Positions 1-8,088 of a stretch of DNA of 64,000 bases are shown one piece after another. How positions within the stretch are numbered: the first letter of the stretch is position 1; each line of letters opens with the position of its first letter. Both the position numbers and the translations under genes were made by a program. A model generated the notes under the pieces. It did not search any database, was not told the origin of the DNA, and was given only the letters and a program-made list of their open reading frames with translations. This stretch comes from DASSQJ01 sp963730165 (GTDB taxonomy: Bacteria; Actinomycetota; Actinomycetes; Actinomycetales; Dermatophilaceae): contig CAVSQS010000002.1 in assembly GCA_963730165.1 (NCBI GenBank), positions 682,001-746,000 on the forward strand. The letters are read 5' to 3'.

Positions 1-90
1 CACGATCACGCCGACGACGATCCACGTGCGGTGCCAGAAGGGCCGGTCCTCGGGGGGGATGCCCGCGGACGCCGTCGCGCTCGCCTCCAT
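1..90 (-). CDS. N-terminus of a membrane protein, truncated by the window edge
   Basis: Only the first 30 codons are in the window, reading leftwards from an ATG at 90. They encode a short polar leader (MEASATASAGIPPEDRPFW) followed by HRTWIVVGVIV, which looks like the start of a transmembrane helix. The family cannot be told from this fragment. The frame is open to the window edge. Nothing upstream identifies an operon. Confidence 0.45.
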   Translation of the reverse strand, partial: MEASATASAGIPPEDRPFWHRTWIVVGVIV

Positions 91-458
91 GGCGCAACAG
101 TAGGGGTGCGGCAGCCCGGGAGGCCGGACCTCGCGCTGCGCGGAGGCCATCGGCGGCCGTGAACCGGGTCAGACCGAGGAAGGCGTCGGCCGGGGCGTGA
201 ACGTTGGACCGACGCCACGGTCCTGCCGGACGACACGGCTCTCGGCGCCCGCTCCGGCGTACGTGAAGTCGTGTACCTCGTCCGCCCGGATCGTGGTCGT
301 CAATGGAGGTGACACGCGGCGATCGTGAATAGTCTTCGCGGTGTCCGGATCGTGATCCTGTGCGGGAACCGCCGCGGGACGACGACATCGCCCGCGGTTC
401 GTCGCCCGTCACCGGTGAGGGACGGGCGAAGGTCGCGGCCGGAGATCAGGAGACGACG
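91..458. other. Intergenic region with an inverted repeat before the DUF1254 gene
   Basis: I see no convincing gene in these 368 bases. An inverted repeat with 9-bp arms (TCGCCCGTC at 402-410, GACGGGCGA at 421-429, 10-nt spacer) lies about 30 bp upstream of the ATG at 459 and could be an operator or a leader hairpin. A TAGTCT hexamer at 330-335 is a possible -10. The 17-bp palindrome found before many other genes of this region is not clearly present here. Confidence 0.4.
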
Positions 459-1880
459 ATGGAGATGACCACCGCGATCCCCGAGGGGATCGCCACGCCC
501 GACGAGCTGCACACCCGGATCGGGACGCTCCGCCTCCACGACGGCGTGCCGGACGTGGAGACGACCCGGCTCGTCTACGACAACCTGGACTTCCAGCGAG
601 CGGTGCAGGCCTACCTGTCGACCATCCAGATCGCGTCGATGCACTCGATGCGTGAGGGCATCCTGGCCGTCGGGCCGGCGAACACGACGATCGTGGCGTT
701 CGAGACGATGATGGACTCCCGGGCGCTGTTCCTCACGCCGAACACGAGCAGCGTGTACATGACGACGTGGCTCGACCTCTCCGACGGTCCGATGGTCATC
801 GAGACGCCACCGAACGTCCTCGGGATCATCGACGACAGCTGGTTCCACTACGTCGCCGACTTCGGCAACGCCGGCCCCGACCGCGGGCAGGGCGGCCGCT
901 TCCTCGTCCTCCCGCCGGGCTACGACGGCGAGGTCCCCGACGGGTACCACGTCGCACGCACCGACACATTCGGCAACTGGGTCATCTGGCGAGGATTCCA
1001 GGTCGACGGGGACCCGGTTCCTGCGGTGCAGACCACCCGGGAGCGGTTCCGCATCCACCCTCTCGGCGCCGATCCGGTCGAGATGACGCTGGTCAACGTC
1101 TCCGGACAGGAGATGAACACCATCCATCGGATGGATGCCGCGCTGTTCGACGAGATCGACGCCGTCGTCCAGGCCGAGCCTCCGGACGGCCAGGACCCCG
1201 AGATCCTCGGCCTGCTGGCCTCCATCGGAATCCGCAAGGGAGTTCCGTTCGCCCCCGACGAGCGGATGCGGCGCATCCTCGCCGAGGCCGCCGACGTCGG
1301 CGCGGCCACCGCGCGTGCGCTCGCCGCCCGCCCGCGGGACGAGGAGCACTACCTCTACCCGGGCGAGGGGGTCTGGCAGATCCCGTTCGTCGGCGGGAGC
1401 TACGAGTTCCTCCGCGATGGCGTTCGCCTGCTCGACGCACGCACGTACATGCACTTCTACGCCACGGGCATCACCCCGGCCATGAGCCTGGAGATGGTGG
1501 GCAGGGGCTCCCAGTACGCCGTGGCGTACCTCGGCGCCGACGGCGAACCGCTCGACGGGTCACGCACGTACGTCGTGCACCTGCCGCCGGACGTGCCGGC
1601 CAAGGACTTCTGGTCGTTCGTCGTCTACGACAACCAGACCCGCTCGATGCTGCAGACCGACCAGCAGTTCCCCAGCATCAGCAGTGCCCGGGCGGCCGAG
1701 CAGAATCCGGACGGCTCGTTCGACGTGTACTTCGGCCCCGAGCCGCCGGAGAACGGCTCCACGAACTGGATCCAGACCATTCCGGGCCGCGGGTGGAACA
1801 TGCTGTTCCGCCTGTACGGCCCCCTCGAGACCTGGTTCGACCACACGTGGCGCCCAGGGGACCCCACCCCGGTGGGGTAG
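459..1880 (+). CDS. DUF1254/DUF1214 domain protein
   Basis: A 473-residue protein with the layout of the DUF1254-DUF1214 family. The N-terminal half has the family-like stretch around FLTPNTSSVYMTTWLDL and GPMVIETPPNV. The C-terminal part contains FWSFVVYDNQTRSMLQ, typical of DUF1214. The biochemical role of the family is unsettled. I see no signal peptide. ATG 459 is preferred because AGGAG lies 6 nt upstream; an in-frame GTG at 360 would add 33 residues across the inverted repeat. It is followed 147 bp later by the MalT-like regulator on the same strand. Confidence 0.85.
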   Translation: MEMTTAIPEGIATPDELHTRIGTLRLHDGVPDVETTRLVYDNLDFQRAVQAYLSTIQIASMHSMREGILAVGPANTTIVAFETMMDSRALFLTPNTSSVYMTTWLDLSDGPMVIETPPNVLGIIDDSWFHYVADFGNAGPDRGQGGRFLVLPPGYDGEVPDGYHVARTDTFGNWVIWRGFQVDGDPVPAVQTTRERFRIHPLGADPVEMTLVNVSGQEMNTIHRMDAALFDEIDAVVQAEPPDGQDPEILGLLASIGIRKGVPFAPDERMRRILAEAADVGAATARALAARPRDEEHYLYPGEGVWQIPFVGGSYEFLRDGVRLLDARTYMHFYATGITPAMSLEMVGRGSQYAVAYLGADGEPLDGSRTYVVHLPPDVPAKDFWSFVVYDNQTRSMLQTDQQFPSISSARAAEQNPDGSFDVYFGPEPPENGSTNWIQTIPGRGWNMLFRLYGPLETWFDHTWRPGDPTPVG

Positions 1881-2027
1881 ATCGGGGCTGGGAGACCGGA
1901 CGGAGGAACCGGTGATCCAGGCCGGGGCTGCGGTACCGCGGTCCGGCCCGGCGAGGGGTGTCGGTCACGGAATGGTGACGGTGGGTACGCCTCGGGCCTA
2001 GGGTGAAGTCGGCGAAAGGGACGCTGG

Positions 2028-4229
2028 ATGACCGACACCACACTTCGCGCTGCACAGCGCCTCGAACCGCCTCCTGTGCCCCGCGGGCTCCTGCCGCGCG
2101 CTCGTGTCCTACGCGCCATCGACGATGCCGACGATGCCGTCGTCGTGTGCCTCCAGGCGCCCGGGGGCTACGGGAAGACCACCGCCGTGGCGCAGTGGGT
2201 GGCCCATGACCCGCGACCGTGCGTCTGGCTGAGCGTGCGCCCGTCCGCCGCCGACCCGTACTGGCTCGCGCGGACCCTGCTCGAGGGGCTGCACGACGCC
2301 GGGCTCCTCCCGGATCCGGTCTCGCTCCCCGGGCACGTCGACACCCTCACGTGGCACCTCAACACCCTGCCGGCGGTCGAGGCCGCCCTGTCGTCGGTCG
2401 GGGAGCCCGTGATCGTCGTCATCGACGACGCCGGCGCCATGTCCGGTTCGCCGTGGGAGTGCCTGGTGGAGTCCCTTGCCGTCTCGCTGGGCGAGGGCTC
2501 GACCCTGGCGATGACGACGCGAGAGGCCGTCCCCGCGACCCTCTGGCGACTGAACGCCCGGGGCCTGGTGCGCGTGCTCGGTCCCGACGTCCTCGCGTTC
2601 GACGACGACGAGGCGGAGCAGCTCATGGGGGTCGTCGGTGCCGCCATCCCGGTCACCCGGATCCGAGACATCGTCCGCGAGACCGAGGGGTGGCCGGTCG
2701 CCCTGTACCTCGTGGGCCAGAGCGCCGCCGCCCGGTCCCCCGGGGAGCCCTTCTCCACCACCGACGTGGCCGGCCTCGACGAGTACCTGCGGACCGACAT
2801 CCTCGACCGGCTGACACCGGCCGACGCCCGGTTCCTCGAGCAGGTGGCCGTGCTGTCCTCCCTCGACGAGGAGGCGTGCGACGCGCTGACGAACGCGACG
2901 GGCTCCCTCGCCCGCCTGCGCCGGCTCGCCTCTGCGAACCACCTCCTCGCCCCGCAGGACGACACCTTCGCCCGGTTCCGGATGCACCCACTGCTCGCGC
3001 GCTTCCTGGTCGACCACCTCCACGAACGCGACCCGCAGGGCTGGCGTTCCGCCCAGGACACCGCCGGCCGTGTCGAGGAGGCGCGCGGCGATATCGATGG
3101 GGCCGTGCACCACGCGAAGCTCGCCGCCGACGACGACCGACTCGGCACCCTCGTGTGGTCGCACACCGCCCAGCAGCTCGGGTTCGGGCAGTGGGCGGCG
3201 GTGCAGCGATGGCTCGCGGGGCTGGATCCGCACCGGGTCCAGGCCCACTGCGGCCTCGCGCTGAGCGCGGCCTGGGTGGCGATCCAGTCCGGGGACATCC
3301 CGACGATGAACCGCCTCGCCCTGGCAGCGGCAGAGCGCGCCGCACACGGTGAGCCGACGTACCGACCCGATGTGGACCTCCTCGAGGCGGCCATCGGCGC
3401 GGGGGGCCTCGAGGCCATCGAGTCGGCGACCCGCTCCTTCATCCGCACCAGACCCGGCGACGACAGGTGGCAGTCACTCGCGCACTACCTGCTGGGGATC
3501 TCGCTCGTGCTGCGCGACGGGGTCGACGAGGGAGTCGCGGCACTGACCGAGGGGTACCGCCGGGCCGAGGCACTCGACGTGCCCATCATCCGCGCGCACT
3601 GCCTGGCCGGCCTGGTCGACGCCTCGGTGTCGCGCGGGGAGGAGGACCGGGCCATCACGTACGTCCGCGAACTGCGAGCCCTCAGCTCGACCCACCGGCT
3701 CGACGCCGTCGTGACGGCGGCTCCCATGTTCACGGCGTCCACGGTCGGATACATGCTCGAAGGACGCTACGCCGACGCCCGGCACGAGGCCGCGCGCGCG
3801 CTGCGGCTCACCGCACTGATGCGTGGCGTCGCCCCCTGGCACGCCGTCCAGGCACGACTCGCCCTGGCGCGGGTCAACCTCACCCTCGGCGACCCCGAGA
3901 GGGCCAAGGTGCTGCTCGAGGAGGCCCGCATCGTCCGAGGCCCCGCCAGCGCCTCACCCGTGCTCGGCCGGTTGTTCGAGGAGACCGAGGAGGCGCTCTC
4001 GCGGGTCACGACGGGTCTGGTCGGGGCGTCCACGCTCACCACCGCGGAGGTCCGGGTCCTCCAGTACCTCCCGACGCACCTGTCCTTCCCGCAGATCGCC
4101 GAGGAGCTGGTCGTGTCGCGGCACACCGTGAAGACCCAGGCCATGTCGTCCTACCGGAAGCTCGGCGTCCACACCCGCACCCAGGCGATCGAGCGGGCCC
4201 GCCGAGCAGGTCTGCTGCCCCCCGACTGA
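2028..4229 (+). CDS. MalT-like (LAL) LuxR-family transcriptional regulator
   Basis: A 733-residue regulator. Near residues 45-52 it has a Walker A loop (GGYGKTT), followed by an STAND-type ATPase region with VIVVIDDAG as the likely Walker B. A long helical repeat region follows. The C-terminal LuxR helix-turn-helix is at about 673-725 (LTTAEVRVLQYLP ... QIAEELVVSRHTVKTQ). Such proteins are ligand- and ATP-gated activators. The start ATG has AAAGGG upstream. It sits at the head of a region where many promoters share a palindromic site, so it is a natural candidate for the activator that binds them; this is inference. No signal or membrane segment is visible. Confidence 0.9.
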   Translation: MTDTTLRAAQRLEPPPVPRGLLPRARVLRAIDDADDAVVVCLQAPGGYGKTTAVAQWVAHDPRPCVWLSVRPSAADPYWLARTLLEGLHDAGLLPDPVSLPGHVDTLTWHLNTLPAVEAALSSVGEPVIVVIDDAGAMSGSPWECLVESLAVSLGEGSTLAMTTREAVPATLWRLNARGLVRVLGPDVLAFDDDEAEQLMGVVGAAIPVTRIRDIVRETEGWPVALYLVGQSAAARSPGEPFSTTDVAGLDEYLRTDILDRLTPADARFLEQVAVLSSLDEEACDALTNATGSLARLRRLASANHLLAPQDDTFARFRMHPLLARFLVDHLHERDPQGWRSAQDTAGRVEEARGDIDGAVHHAKLAADDDRLGTLVWSHTAQQLGFGQWAAVQRWLAGLDPHRVQAHCGLALSAAWVAIQSGDIPTMNRLALAAAERAAHGEPTYRPDVDLLEAAIGAGGLEAIESATRSFIRTRPGDDRWQSLAHYLLGISLVLRDGVDEGVAALTEGYRRAEALDVPIIRAHCLAGLVDASVSRGEEDRAITYVRELRALSSTHRLDAVVTAAPMFTASTVGYMLEGRYADARHEAARALRLTALMRGVAPWHAVQARLALARVNLTLGDPERAKVLLEEARIVRGPASASPVLGRLFEETEEALSRVTTGLVGASTLTTAEVRVLQYLPTHLSFPQIAEELVVSRHTVKTQAMSSYRKLGVHTRTQAIERARRAGLLPPD

Positions 4230-4268
4230 CCACCGGGCGTCAGCCGTCCCGACCGGCTCGGACCGAGT

Positions 4269-4285
4269 TCACCCTGTGAGGGTGA
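4269..4285 (+). promoter_or_regulatory. Shared palindromic operator (perfect copy), before DUF2252 gene
   Basis: TCACCCT-GTG-AGGGTGA is a perfect 7-3-7 palindrome and the cleanest member of the repeated operator family. A CTACTT or TACTTG hexamer starts 23-24 bp downstream (4309/4310), and the ATG follows 6 nt after it, so the transcript may be leaderless. The alternative GTG start at 4276 lies inside this site. Confidence 0.75.
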
Positions 4286-4320
4286 CGACGCCGGAGACGT
4301 CGCGCGCGCTACTTGGGGTC

Positions 4321-5751
4321 ATGACGCACCACGAGGCCCCGATCCCCTCGGTCCAGGACGACGCCGGCACGAGGACTGCGCGAACGCGGGGACGCGCGGC
4401 CCGCGCCACGGTTCCGCGTGGCACACACGCCGAGTGGGAGACCAGGGGCCAGGAGGCCCGTGACCCGGTGGAGATCCTCGACGCGCAGGCCGCGACGCGC
4501 GTCCAGGAGCTCGTCCCGATCCGCTACGGACGGATGCTGGCGTCCGCGTTCGCCTTCTACCGCGGGGCGGCGGCGCTGATGGCCGCCGACCTCGCCACCG
4601 TCCCCGCCACCGGTCTGACCGTGCAGCTGTGCGGAGACGCCCACCTTGCCAACTTCGGGGGCTACTCCGCACCCGACCGGCGGATGGTCTTCGACATCAA
4701 CGACTTCGACGAGACGCTGCCCGGCCCCTTCGAGTGGGACGTCAAGAGGCTGGTCGCGAGCTTCGCGGTGGCGGCGCGCGACCGGGGCTTCCCCGCCAAG
4801 GTCGAGGCGGCCCTGACCCGTTCGGCGGCCCGCAGCTATCGGACGAGCATCGCGACGTTCGCCGAGATGGGCCGCCTCGACGTCTGGTACTCGCGGTTGG
4901 ACGCAGAGGAGATGGAGCGGCGCTGGGGAAAGGCCGCCGGCACCGCCACCATGGCGAGGTTCCGCAAGACCCTGCGCAAGGCCCGCCGCAAGACCGGCGC
5001 ACGCGCGTTCTCGCGGTACACCGTCGTCGGACCCGACGGACGCCTGCAGCCGCTGAGCGACCCCCCGCTGGTGGTGCCGCTCGAGGAGCTGCTCGACGAG
5101 GGGAGCCTTGCCCGCACCCGGGAGGTGATCGGGGGCGCCTTCGAGGGCTACCAGACCACGCTCTCCGACGACCGGCGGCACCTGCTGTCCGCGTACCGCA
5201 TCGCGGGTTTCGCGCGCAAGGTCGTCGGTGTCGGCAGCGTCGGCACCCGCTGCTGGATCCTCCTCCTCGTCGGCAGGGACGACTCCCTCGACGACCTCGT
5301 GCTCCAGGTCAAGGAGGCCGGCCCGTCGGTGTTGGAGCCCTACCTCGGGGCGAGCCGGTACGACAACCACGGACGGAGGGTCGTCGAGGGGCAGCGCCTG
5401 CTCCAGGCCGCCTCCGACGTGCTCCTCGGCTGGAATCGCGCGACCAACGTCGACGGCGAGACCCATGACTTCTACGTCCGCCAGATGTGGGACGGGAAGG
5501 TCTCGGCGGACCTGGCGCTCATGGACCTCAGCGGCTTCCGCGCCTACGCCGAGATCTGCGGCTGGACGCTGGCCCGTTCCCACGCCCGCTCCGGCGATGC
5601 CCCGGGGATCGCGGGCTACCTCGGGTCGGGCGACCGGTTCGACCGGGCCATGGCGGCCTTCGCGAGCGCGTACGCCGACCAGAACGAGGCCGACTTCCGA
5701 CTCCTCCGTGACGCCGCGGACACCGGACGCATCGTCGCCGTGGACGGCTGA
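4321..5751 (+). CDS. DUF2252 family protein
   Basis: A 476-residue DUF2252 protein. Near residues 100-130 it shows GDAHLANFGG and VFDINDFDE, which resemble the catalytic and metal-binding loops of protein-kinase-like or aminoglycoside-phosphotransferase-like folds. The substrate is unknown. I chose ATG 4321 over GTG 4276 because the perfect palindromic operator covers 4269-4285 and a -10-like hexamer ends just before the ATG; leaderless translation is then likely. The C-terminus (YADQNEADFRLL) is typical of the family. The gene converges on the ClC gene, with only 7 bp between the two stop codons. Confidence 0.85.
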   Translation: MTHHEAPIPSVQDDAGTRTARTRGRAARATVPRGTHAEWETRGQEARDPVEILDAQAATRVQELVPIRYGRMLASAFAFYRGAAALMAADLATVPATGLTVQLCGDAHLANFGGYSAPDRRMVFDINDFDETLPGPFEWDVKRLVASFAVAARDRGFPAKVEAALTRSAARSYRTSIATFAEMGRLDVWYSRLDAEEMERRWGKAAGTATMARFRKTLRKARRKTGARAFSRYTVVGPDGRLQPLSDPPLVVPLEELLDEGSLARTREVIGGAFEGYQTTLSDDRRHLLSAYRIAGFARKVVGVGSVGTRCWILLLVGRDDSLDDLVLQVKEAGPSVLEPYLGASRYDNHGRRVVEGQRLLQAASDVLLGWNRATNVDGETHDFYVRQMWDGKVSADLALMDLSGFRAYAEICGWTLARSHARSGDAPGIAGYLGSGDRFDRAMAAFASAYADQNEADFRLLRDAADTGRIVAVDG

Positions 5752-5758
5752 GGCGCGC

Positions 5759-7117
5759 TCAGGGCCCGGGCGCCCCGCCGTCGGGTTCAGCCCCCTTGTC
5801 CCGGCGAGAGAACAGCACCGTCACCAGGAAGGCCACGACCGAGGCCAGGAGCGCGAGCGAGGTCGCCTCCACGGCGGAGCTGCCGCCGAGCACGACGGCG
5901 AGCAGGACGGCACTGAGGGGCAGCCTGAGCGCCGCGGACGTCGCCGCCGCCATTCCTGCCACCACCCCGGCGGTCGGGGAGACCGACGGCACCAGCGTCG
6001 AGAGCAGGATGCCGGTGGCGACACCGAGGAAGAGCGCGGGGAAGACCGGACCACCACGGAACAGGCTCCCCAGCGACACCGCGTAGGCCAGGCCCTTGAA
6101 CAGCAGGAGAGCCACCAGGGTGGCCGCTCCCCACGAGGCGCCGCTCGCGGCGACGGTCGCGGCACTCGTCTCGCCGGAGAACAGGGTGAGGTCGGGCGGC
6201 TGCCCCGTACTCGCTGTGAACGCCACAGCCGTGGCACCGACGAGCAACCCCGCAGCGGGGGCGGCGATGCCCGGGCGGCTCGTGGTGAACCGGTGGACGG
6301 CCGTCGCCCCGATGTGCACCAGCCGTATCGCGAGCGCCAGCCCCACGCCGAGCAGGACGGCCCAGACGAGGTCACCGATGTGCACCGTGGCGTACGCCGG
6401 CAGGTCGAGCACGGGAAACGCGGACACCTGCAGGCCGGACCAGGACTGCAGGCCGGTGATCAGCACGTAGCCGCTGGCCGCCGCCAGCATGCCCGGCAGC
6501 ACCACGGCGACGAGCGGTACGCCCGACGCCCCCATCCCCACCGCTTCGACCACGAGCAGGGCCGCCGGGAGCGGGTTCTCGAACAACGCCGAGATGGAGG
6601 CGAAGAGCCCGGCCGCGGCCGCCATGGGTGCAACGCGGGCGTCCAGACGCGCGATCCGGGCGAACCAGAGCCCCATGGCGCTGCCGAGGGCCACCAGGGG
6701 AGCCTCCGGGCCGAGGACGGCACCGAAGGCCAGGCTCGCAAGGGCGGCGAGGACGACCCCAGGAATGGCACTCGGCTGGACGGGGTCCGAGCTGAACCCC
6801 TTGATCGGCTCGTGACCGCCACGCCCGGGCAGCCGCCACACGGCGAGCGCCGCCAGGACTCCGCCGACCGTCGGGACGAGCAGGACCCACCACCAGTCCG
6901 TACCGGAGAAGCCGAGCGCGTCGGGCAGCGTCTGCCACAGCGCCGTCTGGAGGGCCCGGGACGCCGCGAGGAATGCGAAGGCGGCGGCGGCGACCGGGAG
7001 GCCGACGCCGAGGGCGACGACGAGGCTGCGACGGAGAGCGCGCGGCGACGGGGGCGCCGCCGGACCGTCGGCGGCGCCCGCGTCCTGTGGGCCGTCCGGC
7101 ACCGGGACGGCTGTCAC
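5759..7117 (-). CDS. ClC-family chloride channel / H+ antiporter
   Basis: A 452-residue polytopic protein of the ClC family. Sequences matching the three anion-selectivity regions are visible: GGHEPIKGF (about residue 100), GPEAPLVALGSAMG (about 135-148, with the gating Glu in the position of GKEGP-type loops), and GGPVFPALFLG in the C-terminal third. About ten hydrophobic helices follow a short Ala/Pro-rich N-terminus. The GTG start overlaps the stop of the DUF4239 gene (GTGA), and GGGGA lies upstream, so the two are translationally coupled. In enteric bacteria ClC antiporters act as an electrical shunt for amino-acid decarboxylase acid resistance; glutamate decarboxylase lies divergently next door, which supports that role here. 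Confidence 0.9.
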   Translation of the reverse strand: MTAVPVPDGPQDAGAADGPAAPPSPRALRRSLVVALGVGLPVAAAAFAFLAASRALQTALWQTLPDALGFSGTDWWWVLLVPTVGGVLAALAVWRLPGRGGHEPIKGFSSDPVQPSAIPGVVLAALASLAFGAVLGPEAPLVALGSAMGLWFARIARLDARVAPMAAAAGLFASISALFENPLPAALLVVEAVGMGASGVPLVAVVLPGMLAAASGYVLITGLQSWSGLQVSAFPVLDLPAYATVHIGDLVWAVLLGVGLALAIRLVHIGATAVHRFTTSRPGIAAPAAGLLVGATAVAFTASTGQPPDLTLFSGETSAATVAASGASWGAATLVALLLFKGLAYAVSLGSLFRGGPVFPALFLGVATGILLSTLVPSVSPTAGVVAGMAAATSAALRLPLSAVLLAVVLGGSSAVEATSLALLASVVAFLVTVLFSRRDKGAEPDGGAPGP

Positions 7118-7932
7118 GGCGAGGTCCCCGATGTCGGGCACGGGCGGGCCGCGGCGTCCGGGGCCTCCTGCGCCATCGATGCTGCGGTCTGGTCGATGAG
7201 CTCCGGGGAGACCCGGCCGGGTCCCACGGCGAACGGGCTGTTCAAGGCAAGGACGAGCAGGACCAGCACCGCGGTGAACGTACCGGCCAGCCCCACCAGC
7301 ACGGCCTGCGCACGCGGCGTGGCCGGGAGCGTCACCGCGAAGATCAGCACGAGCACGAGCAGCCCCCCGCCCAGCACCAGTCCCCACATGAGCACCGGAA
7401 GGCCCGTGGCGGCCGCGACGAGTCGGGTCTCCCGGGCTGTGGAGATGGAGCCGACCTGGACGAGGATGTTCGTGGCCACCGCGGGCTCGAAGGTCCCCTG
7501 CGGCGGCGGCCCGGCCTGCCCCAGCGACTCCACGAGATCGGTGTACGCGCCGTCGACCTCCGGGGCAGAGGTGCCCTCGCGCATCGCCGGCCAGTCGTAC
7601 GCCGAGGCCGCTGTGGCGTAGCAGAGCAGCGCGTGCTGGACGTCCGGCGCGGCGTCGTCGAACAGCCGCACCTCCTCGAAGGCCGTGCCGATCGACGTCG
7701 CCTCGTCACCCACCGCGCTCCGGGCGTCGGCGAAGGCACCGAAGAGGTAGAGGATGGAGAACCCGATCACCACCCCGTAGGCGGTCGCGACGTAGGACAG
7801 GGTCGCCGACCAGGGGGCCGGGTCCACCGAGGCGAGCTGCGGTCTCGTTCGACGCAGCAGCAGGGTGATCCCCGCCGCGACGAGGCCGACCGCGACCACG
7901 ATGCCGGCCGACGTGACCGGGTTCCACGACAT
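7114..7932 (-). CDS. DUF4239 (bestrophin-like) membrane protein
   Basis: A 272-residue membrane protein with two N-terminal helices (VTSAGIVVAVGLVAAGITLLL and the YVATAYGVVIGFSILYLFG region), a central soluble segment rich in acidic residues, and two C-terminal helices (about residues 190-245). This matches the DUF4239/bestrophin-like pattern, a family suspected of anion conductance. It is the first gene of a two-gene unit with the ClC gene, with a 4-bp stop/start overlap. The start ATG at 7932 has GAGAGGAC and GAGG upstream. The intergenic region shared with gadB carries the palindromic operator at 8037-8053, which can serve both directions. Confidence 0.8.
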   Translation of the reverse strand: MSWNPVTSAGIVVAVGLVAAGITLLLRRTRPQLASVDPAPWSATLSYVATAYGVVIGFSILYLFGAFADARSAVGDEATSIGTAFEEVRLFDDAAPDVQHALLCYATAASAYDWPAMREGTSAPEVDGAYTDLVESLGQAGPPPQGTFEPAVATNILVQVGSISTARETRLVAAATGLPVLMWGLVLGGGLLVLVLIFAVTLPATPRAQAVLVGLAGTFTAVLVLLVLALNSPFAVGPGRVSPELIDQTAASMAQEAPDAAARPCPTSGTSP

Positions 7933-8036
7933 GGCCTCAGGTCCTCTCGTCGTGAACTCGCGCGCCGCCTCGGCCGATCGCGAGGCCTCACCTCCACTGC
8001 ACCGCCCCATGCTGGTGGGGCCACGGATCGGGGTCT

Positions 8037-8053
8037 TCACCCCAGCGGGATGA
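8037..8053. promoter_or_regulatory. Shared palindromic operator between DUF4239-ClC and gadB
   Basis: TCACCCC-AGC-GGGATGA. Rightwards, CACTGT starts exactly 22 bp after the site (8076-8081), and the gadB ATG follows 7 nt later, suggesting a leaderless transcript. Leftwards, CAGCAT (8014 down to 8009) is also 22 bp away and could serve the DUF4239-ClC unit. Confidence 0.7.
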
Positions 8054-8088
8054 TGTGTGTCCGGCCCCGCTGTCCCACTGTGAGGGTC

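Noticed and set aside
300..335. A copy of the shared palindrome before the DUF1254 gene (TCGTCAA ... GAGGTGA)
   Set aside because: The spacer is 2 bp rather than 3, the central C and G positions are missing, and no -10 hexamer occurs at the fixed spacing.
5228..7621. Long plus-strand open frame across the ClC gene and the DUF2252 tail
   Set aside because: It is the antisense strand of two well-recognised genes, with Arg/Gly/Ala-rich low-complexity translation and no domain.
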